Shown here in pieces: positions 9,548-17,543 of a stretch of 64,000 bases of DNA. The DNA comes from Sphingomonas sp. 8AM (GTDB lineage: Bacteria > Pseudomonadota > Alphaproteobacteria > Sphingomonadales > Sphingomonadaceae): positions 2,809,303 to 2,873,302 of the forward strand of contig NZ_LR733844.1 of NCBI RefSeq assembly GCF_902506455.1. The letters run 5' to 3'. The first letter of the stretch is position 1, and each line of letters starts with the position of its first letter. The position numbers and the translations under genes were made by a program. Below the pieces are notes generated by a model. That model searched no databases. It was not told where the DNA came from and saw nothing but the letters and a program-made list of their open reading frames with translations.

Positions 9548-10243
9548 TTACCCGATCTCCTCGATCCACCCCGGCAACTCCGCCAGCCGCGCCAGTTGGC
9601 GGAAGCGCGGATGATCGGTGGGCGCGGTCGCCACTTCATGCGCCCACGCCAGCGGCTGCGGAATGTACGCGCCCCATGCCCCGGCCTCCAGCGCGGGGAG
9701 CACATCCGAGCGCATCGAATCGCCTGCCATCACCGCGCGTTCGGGCGCGCAGCCGTAGCGGTGGAAGACGCGCACGAACGTCTCCGCGCGCTTGTCGCTG
9801 ACGATCTCCACGCCGGTGAAGAGCTGCCCCAGCCCGGATGCGGCCAGCTTCACCTCCTGATGGAGCAGATCGCCCTTGGTCACCAGCACCAGCCGCCCCA
9901 ACGCGGCCAGCTGTTCGAGCGTCTCGCCGATGCCGTCAAGCAACTCGACCGGATGTGCGAGCAACTCGCGCCCGATCGCGAGGATGCGGCGGACACTCGC
10001 GGCGGGCAGATCGTCGCCCGCCAGTTCGAGCGCGGTCTCGACCATCGAGAGCGTGAAGCTCTTCGCGCCATAACCGTAATGGCGCAGGTTGCGGATCTCG
10101 ATCGCCTGCATCCGTTCGCGCGCCGCGGCATCGTCCGCATAAGGCGCGACCAGATCGGCGAACGCCTGCTCGGCGGCGGCGAAGAAGCGCATGTTGTGCC
10201 ACAAGGTGTCGTCGGCATCGAGGCAGATGAGATCGATCGGCAT
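9548..10243 (-). CDS. HAD-family hydrolase
   Basis: A 231-aa haloacid dehalogenase superfamily phosphatase-like enzyme. Motif I is ICLDADDTLWHN with the nucleophile and acid/base Asp pair (DADDT). Motif II is VLVTKGD (Thr), the motif III Lys is probably in SDKRAETF, and motif IV is VMAGDSMRSDVLPALEAG. A helical cap lies between motifs I and II. It resembles YjjG or phosphoglycolate phosphatase-type HADs, but the substrate cannot be told from sequence. The start at 10243 matches the usual HAD N-terminus. The next gene upstream on the same strand ends only 19 bases away, so the two are probably cotranscribed. Confidence 0.85.
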   Translation of the reverse strand: MPIDLICLDADDTLWHNMRFFAAAEQAFADLVAPYADDAAARERMQAIEIRNLRHYGYGAKSFTLSMVETALELAGDDLPAASVRRILAIGRELLAHPVELLDGIGETLEQLAALGRLVLVTKGDLLHQEVKLAASGLGQLFTGVEIVSDKRAETFVRVFHRYGCAPERAVMAGDSMRSDVLPALEAGAWGAYIPQPLAWAHEVATAPTDHPRFRQLARLAELPGWIEEIG

Positions 10244-10262
10244 GGCGGCGCTTCTACCGGTC

Positions 10263-10979
10263 TCAGAGTTCGCGCACCAGCCGCACCCCGAGCGTCGGGC
10301 GCGCGCGGTGATGGCGATGTTTTTCGAGGCCCGCCGCGGCCTGCACGTTGACCCTGGCGGCCAGCCGCTGATGCAGTTGCGGCGCAACGCGCACCAGCCG
10401 CTCGCGCCCGCCCGCGACATTCAGCTCGACCCCCGCGATCGTGCCGGCAGTGACGTCGTAAAAGGTCGCATGGTTGAGCAGCAACGCGTTGCGGCCGTTG
10501 CGGCGCCTGAGCGCGATATCGTCGACGCCGACCATGTTCATCATGCTCCAGCGCGCCGTGAAGCGATGCCCGGCCATGTAGAGCAACGAGTTGCTGTAGC
10601 GCCCTGTCTCGCGGTCGTAGATGCCGAGATATTGCACGCCGTGCGCGCTGCGCCCGTCGGCCGACGCGCCGAATGCCGCCTGCAGCCCGAGCTTGAACGC
10701 CTCCAGCTTCGCGCCGTTGAACGGCAGCTCGAACTCGACCGCCATGCCGTCGGCAAACGCATATTCGACCTCCGGCGCCCATTCGGCGACACGCGGACGG
10801 AACGGCGAGGTAGTCATCGCCAGCGCATTGACCTCCATCTCGCCCTTGTGCGCGCCGAGCGGGCGCATCATGTCGAAGATCATCGGCTCGGGAATTACCG
10901 GATATGCGGTCTGCGCCGCCGCGCTCGTCGCGGTGAGGAGCGTGGTCGCGAACAGGGTCGTAGCGGTGGCGATACGCAT
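10263..10979 (-). CDS. Secreted protein of unknown function
   Basis: A 238-aa protein with a clear signal peptide (MRIATATTLFATTLLTATSA, cleaved near AAAQT). I do not recognise the family. The mature part alternates short hydrophobic/aromatic strands (VEYAFADGMAVEFELPF, LEAFKLGLQAAFG, NSLLYMAGHRFTARW, LLLNHATFYDVTAGTIAGVE), the pattern expected of an outer-membrane beta-barrel or a beta-sandwich. It contains no cysteines. It is followed at 19 bases by the HAD gene. The start ATG at 10979 is chosen because it begins the signal peptide. Confidence 0.65.
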   Translation of the reverse strand: MRIATATTLFATTLLTATSAAAQTAYPVIPEPMIFDMMRPLGAHKGEMEVNALAMTTSPFRPRVAEWAPEVEYAFADGMAVEFELPFNGAKLEAFKLGLQAAFGASADGRSAHGVQYLGIYDRETGRYSNSLLYMAGHRFTARWSMMNMVGVDDIALRRRNGRNALLLNHATFYDVTAGTIAGVELNVAGGRERLVRVAPQLHQRLAARVNVQAAAGLEKHRHHRARPTLGVRLVREL

Positions 10980-11348
10980 CGGGGGCTCCGTCGGAAATGA
11001 GAGCCGGGGTCCTATCCGGGTGGCGCGGCGCGGGCGTGGATGGCCGGTGACGTTGTGTTGCCATCCCAATGACTTGGGCTCGTGAATGTTGCGAATGTTG
11101 AGACGCTGGCGGGGTCAACGGGCGGGTAGCGGTGGGGCGGTGAGAGGCGTGGAGATGGGGGGGTGCGAGCGGGCATCGGCGGAAGATATCATGCCGCTGC
11201 TTTCGTAGGACAGATGGGAGGCTGGCTGCCCCGTTGATGTCATACAATACGGTGGCAGCGGGTCGGTCCTATCGTTGTCTCGAAGCCGCCGCGTTGGCGT
11301 CACATCGCGCTGCGATGCCGGCGTGTTGGCGGCGACGGGGACAGGTGG
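10980..11348. other. 369-base intergenic region with no recognised feature
   Basis: Lies between the divergent secreted-protein and alpha/beta hydrolase genes and must hold both promoters. I see no tRNA, long palindrome or convincing small gene, only G-rich sequence and a short local duplication (GAATGTTGCGAATGTTGAGA near 11083-11102). Confidence 0.5.
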
Positions 11349-12318
11349 GTGCGCAGGGCTTTGTGGATGACCGTCGGCGTCGGCGCGCTCCTGCTGAGCG
11401 GCTTCGTCTACCAACATATCGCCGAGCGGATCGACGCAATGCGTCATCCCGCGCCCGGCCAGATGATCGCGGTCGGCGATCATCGCCTGCACCTGTGGTG
11501 CGTCGGGCGCGGAACACCGACCGTTCTGCTGCTGTCGGGCGACGGCACGCCCTCGGTGACGATGTACGCCGCGCAGCGCCGGATCGCCGCCGACACGCGC
11601 GTGTGCAGCTATGACCGGGCCGGTCTGGGCTGGAGCGACCCGGCGACGCGCGCGATGGGGCTGCGCGAGCAGGTCGACGATCTGGAACGGTTGCTGGCGC
11701 GTGGCGGCGTCGCGGGGCCGCTGGTGCTGGTACCGGAGTCGGGCGGCAACGTCATCGCGCTCGCATTCTTCCGCCGCGCGCCGCACCGCGTGGCCGCGAT
11801 GGCGATGGTCGACGGGTCGGAGCCGACGTTGTGGTTCCGCGGCATCACCGACGACTTCCCGATGCTGCGCCTGACCGATCCGCTGTGGCAGGCGGGATGG
11901 CGGCTGGGGATCGTCCGGCTGATCCTGCCCTTTGCGATACCGTCCTGGGTCGAGGACCTGCCGCCCGATCTGCGCGGGCAGTTCGACGCGGTCTGGTCAC
12001 GCGCGATGCCGGCGCAGGCGCGTGATCCGATCGACCGCTGGGAGAAAACGCCGGTTGCGGAACGGCCGCAGCCTGTGCCCGGTTTGCTGGGCGACCGGCC
12101 GCTGATCGTGATCCGGCACGGCCTCGCCGGCGGGATGGGCGTGCCCGAGAAGTACGAAGCCGGGTGGCCGGCGGCGCAGGCGCGGCTCGCAGCGCTGTCG
12201 CGTGTCAGCGAGACCGGTGGTGGCGACGCGGAACCATCATCCGATCGCCGAGGAGAACCCGGCGTTGGTGAGCAAGCAGGTGCGCAGGGTGATCGCGCGG
12301 GTGCGGGCGGAAAAATGA
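11349..12318 (+). pseudogene. Alpha/beta hydrolase with a C-terminal frameshift
   Basis: An alpha/beta-hydrolase, intact length about 322 aa. From GTG 11349 it has an N-terminal hydrophobic anchor (MTVGVGALLLSGFVY), the oxyanion region VLLLSGDGTPS, CSYDRAGLGWSD and the nucleophile elbow VPESGGNVIAL with Ser in ESGG. Near 12213-12217 one extra base moves the frame. The conserved end VVATRNHHPIAEENP and SKQVRRVIARVRAEK, which carries the likely catalytic His, is read only in the next frame and stops at 12316-12318. Uncorrected translation runs to 12353 with a Gly/Ala-rich tail and lacks that His. It is either a real inactivating mutation or a base-call error. An intrinsic hairpin follows at 12322. 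Confidence 0.7.
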
Positions 12319-12321
12319 GAA

Positions 12322-12348
12322 CGGCCACCGCCGGATGGGCGGTGGCCG
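12322..12348 (+). terminator. 11-bp hairpin after the alpha/beta hydrolase gene
   Basis: Arms CGGCCACCGCC (12322-12332) and GGCGGTGGCCG (12338-12348) with a 5-base loop begin 4 bases after the corrected stop codon and are followed by ATTGATCTCTC. The position supports 12318 as the true gene end and hence the frameshift reading. Confidence 0.65.
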
Positions 12349-12370
12349 ATTGATCTCTCATTGGCCCGCC

Positions 12371-12454
12371 ACGGGCGAAGCCCGTGTCGTCGGACGGCGC
12401 TGTAGCGCCGCAGGCCGGCCCGGCTTTTGCTCGCGGGCAGCATAGCTGCCCGCG
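12371..12454. repeat. Three consecutive short hairpins between convergent genes
   Basis: Perfect stems at 12371-12385 (ACGGGC/GCCCGT), 12395-12410 (CGGCGC/GCGCCG) and 12432-12454 (10 bp around ATA). They fill most of the space between the hydrolase terminator and typA. The last one lies 12 bases beyond the typA stop and is the best candidate for its transcript end. Confidence 0.6.
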
Positions 12455-12466
12455 TCGCCGCCGGGC

Positions 12467-14287
12467 TTACGCTGCCTTCGAGCGGCTCGCGCGCTTGCGC
12501 TCGTTCGGGTCGAGGTGGCGCTTGCGCAGGCGGATCGACTTCGGGGTCACTTCGACCATCTCGTCGTCGTCGATGTACGCAATCGCCTGCTCCAGCGTCA
12601 TCTTCTTCGGCGGGGTCAGGCGGATCGCATCGTCCTTGCCGCCGGACGCGCGGAAGTTGGTGAGCTGCTTCGCCTTCATCGGATTGACCTCAAGGTCATC
12701 CGTCTTGGCGTTCTCGCCGACGATCATGCCCTCGTACAGCGCCTCGCCGTGGCCGACGAACAGGATGCCGCGATCCTCGAGCGGGCCGAGGGCATAGCCC
12801 TGTGCTTCGCCCGCACCATTCGAGATCAGCACGCCGTTCTTGCGGCCTTCGATCGTGCCCTTGTGCGGACCGTACTTTTCGAACAGCCGGTTCATGATCC
12901 CGGTGCCGCGCGTGTCCGACAGGAACTCGCCGTGATAGCCGATCATGCCGCGCGACGGCGCCGAGAAGGTGATACGCGTCTTGCCGCCCGTCGACGGGCG
13001 CATGTCGGTCATCTCCGCCTTGCGCAGGTTCATCTTCTCGACGACCGTACCCGAATGCTCTTCATCGACGTCGATGATGACGGTTTCGTACGGCTCGGTC
13101 TTCTTGCCGTTCTCGTCCTCGCCGAACAGCACGCGCGGGCGGCTGATCCCCAGCTCGAAACCCTCGCGGCGCATCGTCTCGATCAGCACGCCGAGCTGAA
13201 GCTCGCCGCGCCCGGCAACCTCGAAGCTGTCACGGTCGGCGGCTTCGGTCACCTTGATCGCAACGTTGGTTTCCGCTTCGCGCATCAGGCGGTCGCGGAT
13301 CATGCGGCTGGTGACCTTGCTGCCTTCACGCCCCGCCATCGGCGAATCGTTGACCGCAAAACGCATCGACAGCGTCGGCGGATCGATCGGCTGCGCCTGG
13401 ATCGGCACGCTGACGGTGGTGTCGCAGATCGTGTTCGCGACGGTCGCGACCGCGAGCCCGGCGAGCGAGATGATGTCGCCCGCGCGCGCCTCTTCGACCG
13501 GCACACGCTCCAGCCCGCGAAAGCTCATCAGCTTCGACGCGCGGCCGGTCTCGATCACATTGCCCATGTTGTCGAGCGCGTGGATCGGCTGGTTCAGCTT
13601 CACCACGCCCGACTGGACGCGGCCCGTGAGGATACGGCCGAGGAAGTTGTCACGGTCGAGCAGCGTCACGAGGAAGCTGAACGGCGCGTCCTGATCCAGC
13701 GACGGCGGCGGAACGTGATCGACGATCGTCTGGAACATCGGGGTCAGCGTGCCCTCGCGACGGTCCATGTCGGTCGACGCATAGCCGTTACGGCCGGAGG
13801 CGTACAGAACGGGGAAGTCGAGCTGGTCGTCGTTCGCCTCGAGCGCGACGAAGAGGTCGAACACCTCGTCGAGCACTTCCTGAATACGCGCGTCCGAACG
13901 GTCGACCTTGTTGACGACCACGATCGGGCGCAGGCCCAGCGCCAGCGCCTTGCCGGTCACGAACTTCGTCTGCGGCATCGCGCCCTCGGCAGCGTCGACC
14001 AGCAGGATCACGCCGTCGACCATCGAGAGGATGCGCTCGACCTCGCCGCCGAAGTCGGCGTGGCCGGGCGTGTCGACGATGTTGATGCGCACGCCTTCCC
14101 ACTCGATCGAGGTCGGCTTGGCGAGAATGGTGATCCCGCGCTCCTTTTCGAGATCGTTCGAGTCCATCGCGCGCTCTTCCACGCGCTGGTTGTCGCGGAA
14201 CGTACCGGACTGACGGAACAACTGGTCGACGAGAGTGGTCTTGCCATGATCGACGTGCGCGATGATGGCGATATTGCGCAGGTTCAT
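12467..14287 (-). CDS. typA: Ribosome-associated translational GTPase TypA/BipA
   Basis: A 606-aa translational GTPase, the usual length for TypA/BipA, which binds the ribosome and assists large-subunit biogenesis and stress adaptation. The G motifs are intact: [12 protein letters not shown] (G1), RGITILAK (G2), [14 protein letters not shown] (G3), NKVDRSDAR (G4). Domain 2 ([19 protein letters not shown]), the EF-G-like domains and the BipA-specific C-terminal region (RMSFSAPSRG-type [33 protein letters not shown]) follow in order. The frame is open upstream, but [18 protein letters not shown] is the family start. It diverges from the TelA pair. Confidence 0.96.
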   Translation of the reverse strand: MNLRNIAIIAHVDHGKTTLVDQLFRQSGTFRDNQRVEERAMDSNDLEKERGITILAKPTSIEWEGVRINIVDTPGHADFGGEVERILSMVDGVILLVDAAEGAMPQTKFVTGKALALGLRPIVVVNKVDRSDARIQEVLDEVFDLFVALEANDDQLDFPVLYASGRNGYASTDMDRREGTLTPMFQTIVDHVPPPSLDQDAPFSFLVTLLDRDNFLGRILTGRVQSGVVKLNQPIHALDNMGNVIETGRASKLMSFRGLERVPVEEARAGDIISLAGLAVATVANTICDTTVSVPIQAQPIDPPTLSMRFAVNDSPMAGREGSKVTSRMIRDRLMREAETNVAIKVTEAADRDSFEVAGRGELQLGVLIETMRREGFELGISRPRVLFGEDENGKKTEPYETVIIDVDEEHSGTVVEKMNLRKAEMTDMRPSTGGKTRITFSAPSRGMIGYHGEFLSDTRGTGIMNRLFEKYGPHKGTIEGRKNGVLISNGAGEAQGYALGPLEDRGILFVGHGEALYEGMIVGENAKTDDLEVNPMKAKQLTNFRASGGKDDAIRLTPPKKMTLEQAIAYIDDDEMVEVTPKSIRLRKRHLDPNERKRASRSKAA

Positions 14288-14462
14288 ACGGGTTCCTGAG
14301 GGTGGCCCGCTTGTCCGCAGGCAGTTTCGCCGCGGCGCATAGCGGAAAGTTCCGTCGGATGCCAGTGCCTCGACAGCGACGCTGTGGCGTATTACATGAA
14401 CAACACAGTTGAAAGCCGGCCGCGGACGAAGGACAATGCGCGCGCCGAGAGAGAAGGATGAC

Positions 14463-15674
14463 GTGACGATGGCGACCGCTCCGAACGACGCGACCGAGCC
14501 GACGTTGGTGCTCACCCCGCCCGATCCGGTGCCCGAGGTGCGTGCCGAGAAGGCCGCCGGATTGGTACCGGTCGACGATACCAAGCGCAGCGAGCTGGAG
14601 CGGCGCGTCGATGCGTTCGTCGAGCAACTGATTGCCGAGGACGTCAACAGCCCCGAGTTCGGCAAGCGCGTCGATGCGATCACTGCGATGGGGCAGAAGG
14701 AGATACGCGACGCCGCCGGCCAGTCGAACCGCTTCCTCGATCGCCCGGTGCGCGCGATGGATCAGGAGGCCGGGGTCGGCAAGGATCTGGCCGAGTTGCG
14801 CCGCGTCGTCGAGGATCTCGATCCCGGCAAGCGCGGCAAGCTGACCGCGCCGCAGAAGCTGTTCGGGGTGATCCCGTTCGGCAACAAGGTGCGCAACTAT
14901 TTCGACGGCTACAAATCCGCGCAGACGCATATCGCCTCGATCCTGAAGAGTCTGGGCAGCGGCAAGGACGAGCTGCTGATGGACAATGCCGCGATCGATA
15001 CCGAGCGGGCCAATCTGTGGACCGCGATGGGGCGGCTGGAGCAGATGATCCACCTCTCGCGCACGATGGACGGGCGGCTGGAGGACAAGGCCAACGAGCT
15101 GGATCATAGCGACCCCGCCAAGGCCAAGGCGATCCGCGAGACCGCTTTGTTCTACGCGCGGCAGCGGACGCAGGACCTGCTGACGCAGATGGCGGTGACG
15201 GTGCAGGGCTATCTGGCGCTCGATCTGGTCAAGAAGAACAATGTCGAGCTGATCAAGGGCGTCGATCGCGCCAGCACGACGACGGTCGCCGCGCTGCGTA
15301 CCGCGGTGACGGTGGCGCAGGCGCTGACCAACCAGAAACTGGTGCTGGAGCAGATCACGCAGCTCAACGCCACCACCGCGGGTCTGATCGATTCGACCGG
15401 TAACCTGCTGCGCCAGAACACCGCGCGCATCCATGAGCAGGCAGCGGCGTCGACGATCCCGCTGGAGACGCTGCAACGCGCGTTCCAGAACATCTATGAC
15501 ACGATGGACGCGATCGACACGTTCAAGCTGAAGGCGCTCGACACGATGAAGGTGACGGTCGACACGCTCGGCAACGAGGTCGAGAAGTCGCGCGGCTATA
15601 TCGCGCGGGCCGAGGGCGCAACGCAGAACCGCGTCGCGGGTGGAGCGGAACAGTTCAAGCTGGAGTCGCTGTGA
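14463..15674 (+). CDS. TelA-family toxic anion resistance protein
   Basis: A protein of about 403 aa with the TelA domain (PF05816), linked in other bacteria to tellurite and cell-envelope stress tolerance. It is largely helical and soluble, with conserved stretches such as AITAMGQKEIRDAAGQSNRF, FGVIPFGNKVRNYFDGYKSA, LWTAMGRLEQMIHLS and LDLVKKNNVELIKGVDRAS. No membrane segment is visible. The start is ambiguous between GTG 14463 and ATG 14469; an AGAAGGA sequence fits the GTG slightly better. The stop overlaps the next gene's GTG by four bases (GTGA), so the two are coupled. Whether it truly confers tellurite resistance here is unknown. Confidence 0.85.
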   Translation: MTMATAPNDATEPTLVLTPPDPVPEVRAEKAAGLVPVDDTKRSELERRVDAFVEQLIAEDVNSPEFGKRVDAITAMGQKEIRDAAGQSNRFLDRPVRAMDQEAGVGKDLAELRRVVEDLDPGKRGKLTAPQKLFGVIPFGNKVRNYFDGYKSAQTHIASILKSLGSGKDELLMDNAAIDTERANLWTAMGRLEQMIHLSRTMDGRLEDKANELDHSDPAKAKAIRETALFYARQRTQDLLTQMAVTVQGYLALDLVKKNNVELIKGVDRASTTTVAALRTAVTVAQALTNQKLVLEQITQLNATTAGLIDSTGNLLRQNTARIHEQAAASTIPLETLQRAFQNIYDTMDAIDTFKLKALDTMKVTVDTLGNEVEKSRGYIARAEGATQNRVAGGAEQFKLESL

Positions 15675-16369
15675 CGGACGTCGATGACGCGATCGCAGTT
15701 GCGCAGGTCGCGCGTGAACGGCGGCGCGGCGGAACGGTGATCCCGCTCCAGCGCCGGCCGCGACGCGGGCGCGGCGGGCGGCGCAAGCGCGCGGCGGCGG
15801 TGGTGATCGGCGCGGCCGTGATCCTGATCGTCGCGACGTTGATGGGGCTTGGCGCGTTCGGGATGGTCGCGGTCGCGGCGCTGATCGCGGCAATGACGCT
15901 GCTGGTGCTGTTCGCCCCCGCGACCCCGGTGCCAACGCCCGAGCGGATCGTGAAGTCGGAAGTGAAGGCGGTGCCTGCGCAGGCGGCGCGCTGGCTGGAC
16001 GCACGGCGCCCGGCGCTACCTGCGCCGGCAGCGGGGGTGCTGAACCAGCTCGACGCGCGGCTCGACACGTTGGGCGTGCAGGTGGCGGCGTTGGACGACG
16101 ACAGTCCGCTGGCGGCGGAGTTGCGACGGCTGGTCGGCGAGCAATTGCCGGGCTTTGTCGCGGATTACACGCGTGTGCCCTCCGCGATGCGCAGCACGCC
16201 GCGCAACGGGATGACCCCCGACCAGCAACTGATCGAAGGGCTGGGCGTGATCGAGCGCGAGCTGGGCGACATCAGCGAGCGGCTCGCACAGGGCGATCTC
16301 GACGCGCTGGAAACGAAGCGGCGCTATTTGCAGGTCAAGTACGAGGAGGATGCGGCGTCGGAAGGGTGA
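15671..16369 (+). CDS. Membrane protein coupled to TelA (XpaC-like position)
   Basis: A 232-aa protein translated from a GTG that overlaps the TelA stop. It has an Arg-rich basic N-terminus (RRPRRGRGGRRKR), two adjacent transmembrane helices at about residues 41-58 and 61-82, and a soluble helical C-terminal half (LNQLDARLDTLGVQVAALDD, GLGVIERELGDISERLAQGD). In other bacteria TelA proteins are often encoded with XpaC-type membrane partners, and this protein has the same layout. I cannot confirm family membership by eye. It probably anchors or partners the TelA protein at the inner membrane. Confidence 0.7.
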   Translation: MTDVDDAIAVAQVARERRRGGTVIPLQRRPRRGRGGRRKRAAAVVIGAAVILIVATLMGLGAFGMVAVAALIAAMTLLVLFAPATPVPTPERIVKSEVKAVPAQAARWLDARRPALPAPAAGVLNQLDARLDTLGVQVAALDDDSPLAAELRRLVGEQLPGFVADYTRVPSAMRSTPRNGMTPDQQLIEGLGVIERELGDISERLAQGDLDALETKRRYLQVKYEEDAASEG

Positions 16370-16537
16370 TCGTCCTTCGTCGTCACGGGCGCGACACGGC
16401 ACCCCGCGCCTTCTGCTCGGTCCGACAAGAAGCGCGCCCCTGGACCACGTCCGGAGCGACGCCGTGAAGGATTGGCAGGCCCCTTGATCCGCGATCGCAG
16501 GGCTGTATGGATGGCGCTCCGGCGGGAACACCGTACC

Positions 16538-16613
16538 GGGCGCTTAGCTCAGCTGGTAGAGCGGCTCGTTTACACCGAGTAGGTCGGCGGTTCGAACCCG
16601 TCAGCGCCCACCA
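16538..16613 (+). tRNA. tRNA-Val (anticodon TAC)
   Basis: A 76-base cloverleaf. The acceptor arm GGGCGCT (16538-16544) pairs with AGCGCCC (16603-16609). The D stem is GCTC/GAGC, the anticodon stem GCTCG/CGAGT encloses TTTACAC with anticodon TAC, and the T arm is GGCGG-TTCGAAC-CCGTC. The CCA end is encoded (16611-16613). No neighbouring tRNA is present. Confidence 0.97.
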
Positions 16614-16619
16614 TTCTCC

Positions 16620-17540
16620 TTACACGAATGGCAGCCGCGCCTCGGCCAGCGTCGCGACATAGCGGTGCATCGCGTCGCTCGCCTCCGGGGTCAGTGCGAT
16701 GAAGGCGCGTCGTCCGTCTTCGGGATCGGGCGCACGCGCGAGCAGTCGCACGGCGGTAAGCTTGCCGATCCAGCGCAGCGCCGTGGTCGGGGCGACCGCA
16801 GCGGCAATGCACAGGCTCGACACCGACACGCGCGTCCCCTCAAGCTGCGCGGCGAAAAGATCGAGCAGCATGTCCCACGCCGGATCCTCGAACAGCCCCT
16901 CTCCGAAGAAGCGATCGCGCAAGCGGCGTGCACGCAGCACGTCGCGCACGGCGGTCGAGCTGATGTTGTCCGTCGACGCGGCCGGGGCGAAGGCGAGATG
17001 CCGGTCCTCGGCGCGTCCGCCCCCGTCACGATCCGTGATGCGCGTCAGCATTTCGGCGATCCGCGCCACCTCGGCGCTAAGCCGCGCCAGGTGGTCGCGC
17101 TCCTCGTCGGCGGCACGCACCGATCCGGGCGCGCGCGCGGCGGCGACCGCCAGCGTGCCGAGCCACTCGTGCTGATCGGGCGCGCAGAGTAACTGCACCG
17201 ACTCGGCAGCGTCGCCGAGCGCCGCCATCACCAGATCGATCTGCGCGATGCTCATCGCGACGATGCAGCGCCACGCCTGCGCCTGCGCGAGCATACCGAC
17301 GACCGCGACGACGTCATGCGCCAGTTCGTCTGAAGCACCCTCCAGATCGAGCACCGCGACCGGAACGGGGTCGGGCATCGCGACAAATGCCGCCGGAGCT
17401 TCCTGCAACGCGACATGTGCGCGCAGGTCACCGCCGATCAGCGCGATCGCCTCCTGCGCCGCGGCACCGCCGGACGCGTCCATCGACGCCAGCACGAACG
17501 AGGTCGTGCGGGCGCCAGCAAAACCGAACGGGGTCGCCAT
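16620..17540 (-). CDS. MarR-like winged-helix regulator with an extra N-terminal domain
   Basis: A 306-aa protein. Residues about 205-300 form a winged-helix region typical of sphingomonad MarR-like regulators: FEDPAWDMLLDLFAAQLEGT, VSVSSLCIAAAVAPTTALRW (recognition helix), then a wing with DPEDGRRAFIALTPEA. Residues about 1-140 form an alpha/beta domain with alternating hydrophobic strands (VPVAVLDLEGASDEL, WRCIVAMSIAQIDLVMAAL, VQLLCAPDQHEW) that looks like a degenerate receiver or another Rossmann-like fold. A short coiled coil (LARLSAEVARIAEMLTRI) joins them. It lies 3 bases beyond the pntB stop on the same strand and may be transcribed with the pnt operon. Its ligand and targets are unknown. 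Confidence 0.75.
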   Translation of the reverse strand: MATPFGFAGARTTSFVLASMDASGGAAAQEAIALIGGDLRAHVALQEAPAAFVAMPDPVPVAVLDLEGASDELAHDVVAVVGMLAQAQAWRCIVAMSIAQIDLVMAALGDAAESVQLLCAPDQHEWLGTLAVAAARAPGSVRAADEERDHLARLSAEVARIAEMLTRITDRDGGGRAEDRHLAFAPAASTDNISSTAVRDVLRARRLRDRFFGEGLFEDPAWDMLLDLFAAQLEGTRVSVSSLCIAAAVAPTTALRWIGKLTAVRLLARAPDPEDGRRAFIALTPEASDAMHRYVATLAEARLPFV

Positions 17541-17543
17541 GAC

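Noticed and set aside
7059-9569. 836-codon open frame on the minus strand
   Set aside because: It lies wholly opposite the TonB receptor gene, has no family motif and contains the complement of a palindromic repeat. High GC leaves long antisense frames open.
12515-14299. 594-codon open frame on the plus strand
   Set aside because: Antisense to typA, with His/Arg/Asp-rich composition typical of shadow frames.
13788-16004. 738-codon open frame on the minus strand
   Set aside because: Runs antisense to the TelA pair and out of frame through the start of typA; no motif, and it crosses two real genes and their promoters.
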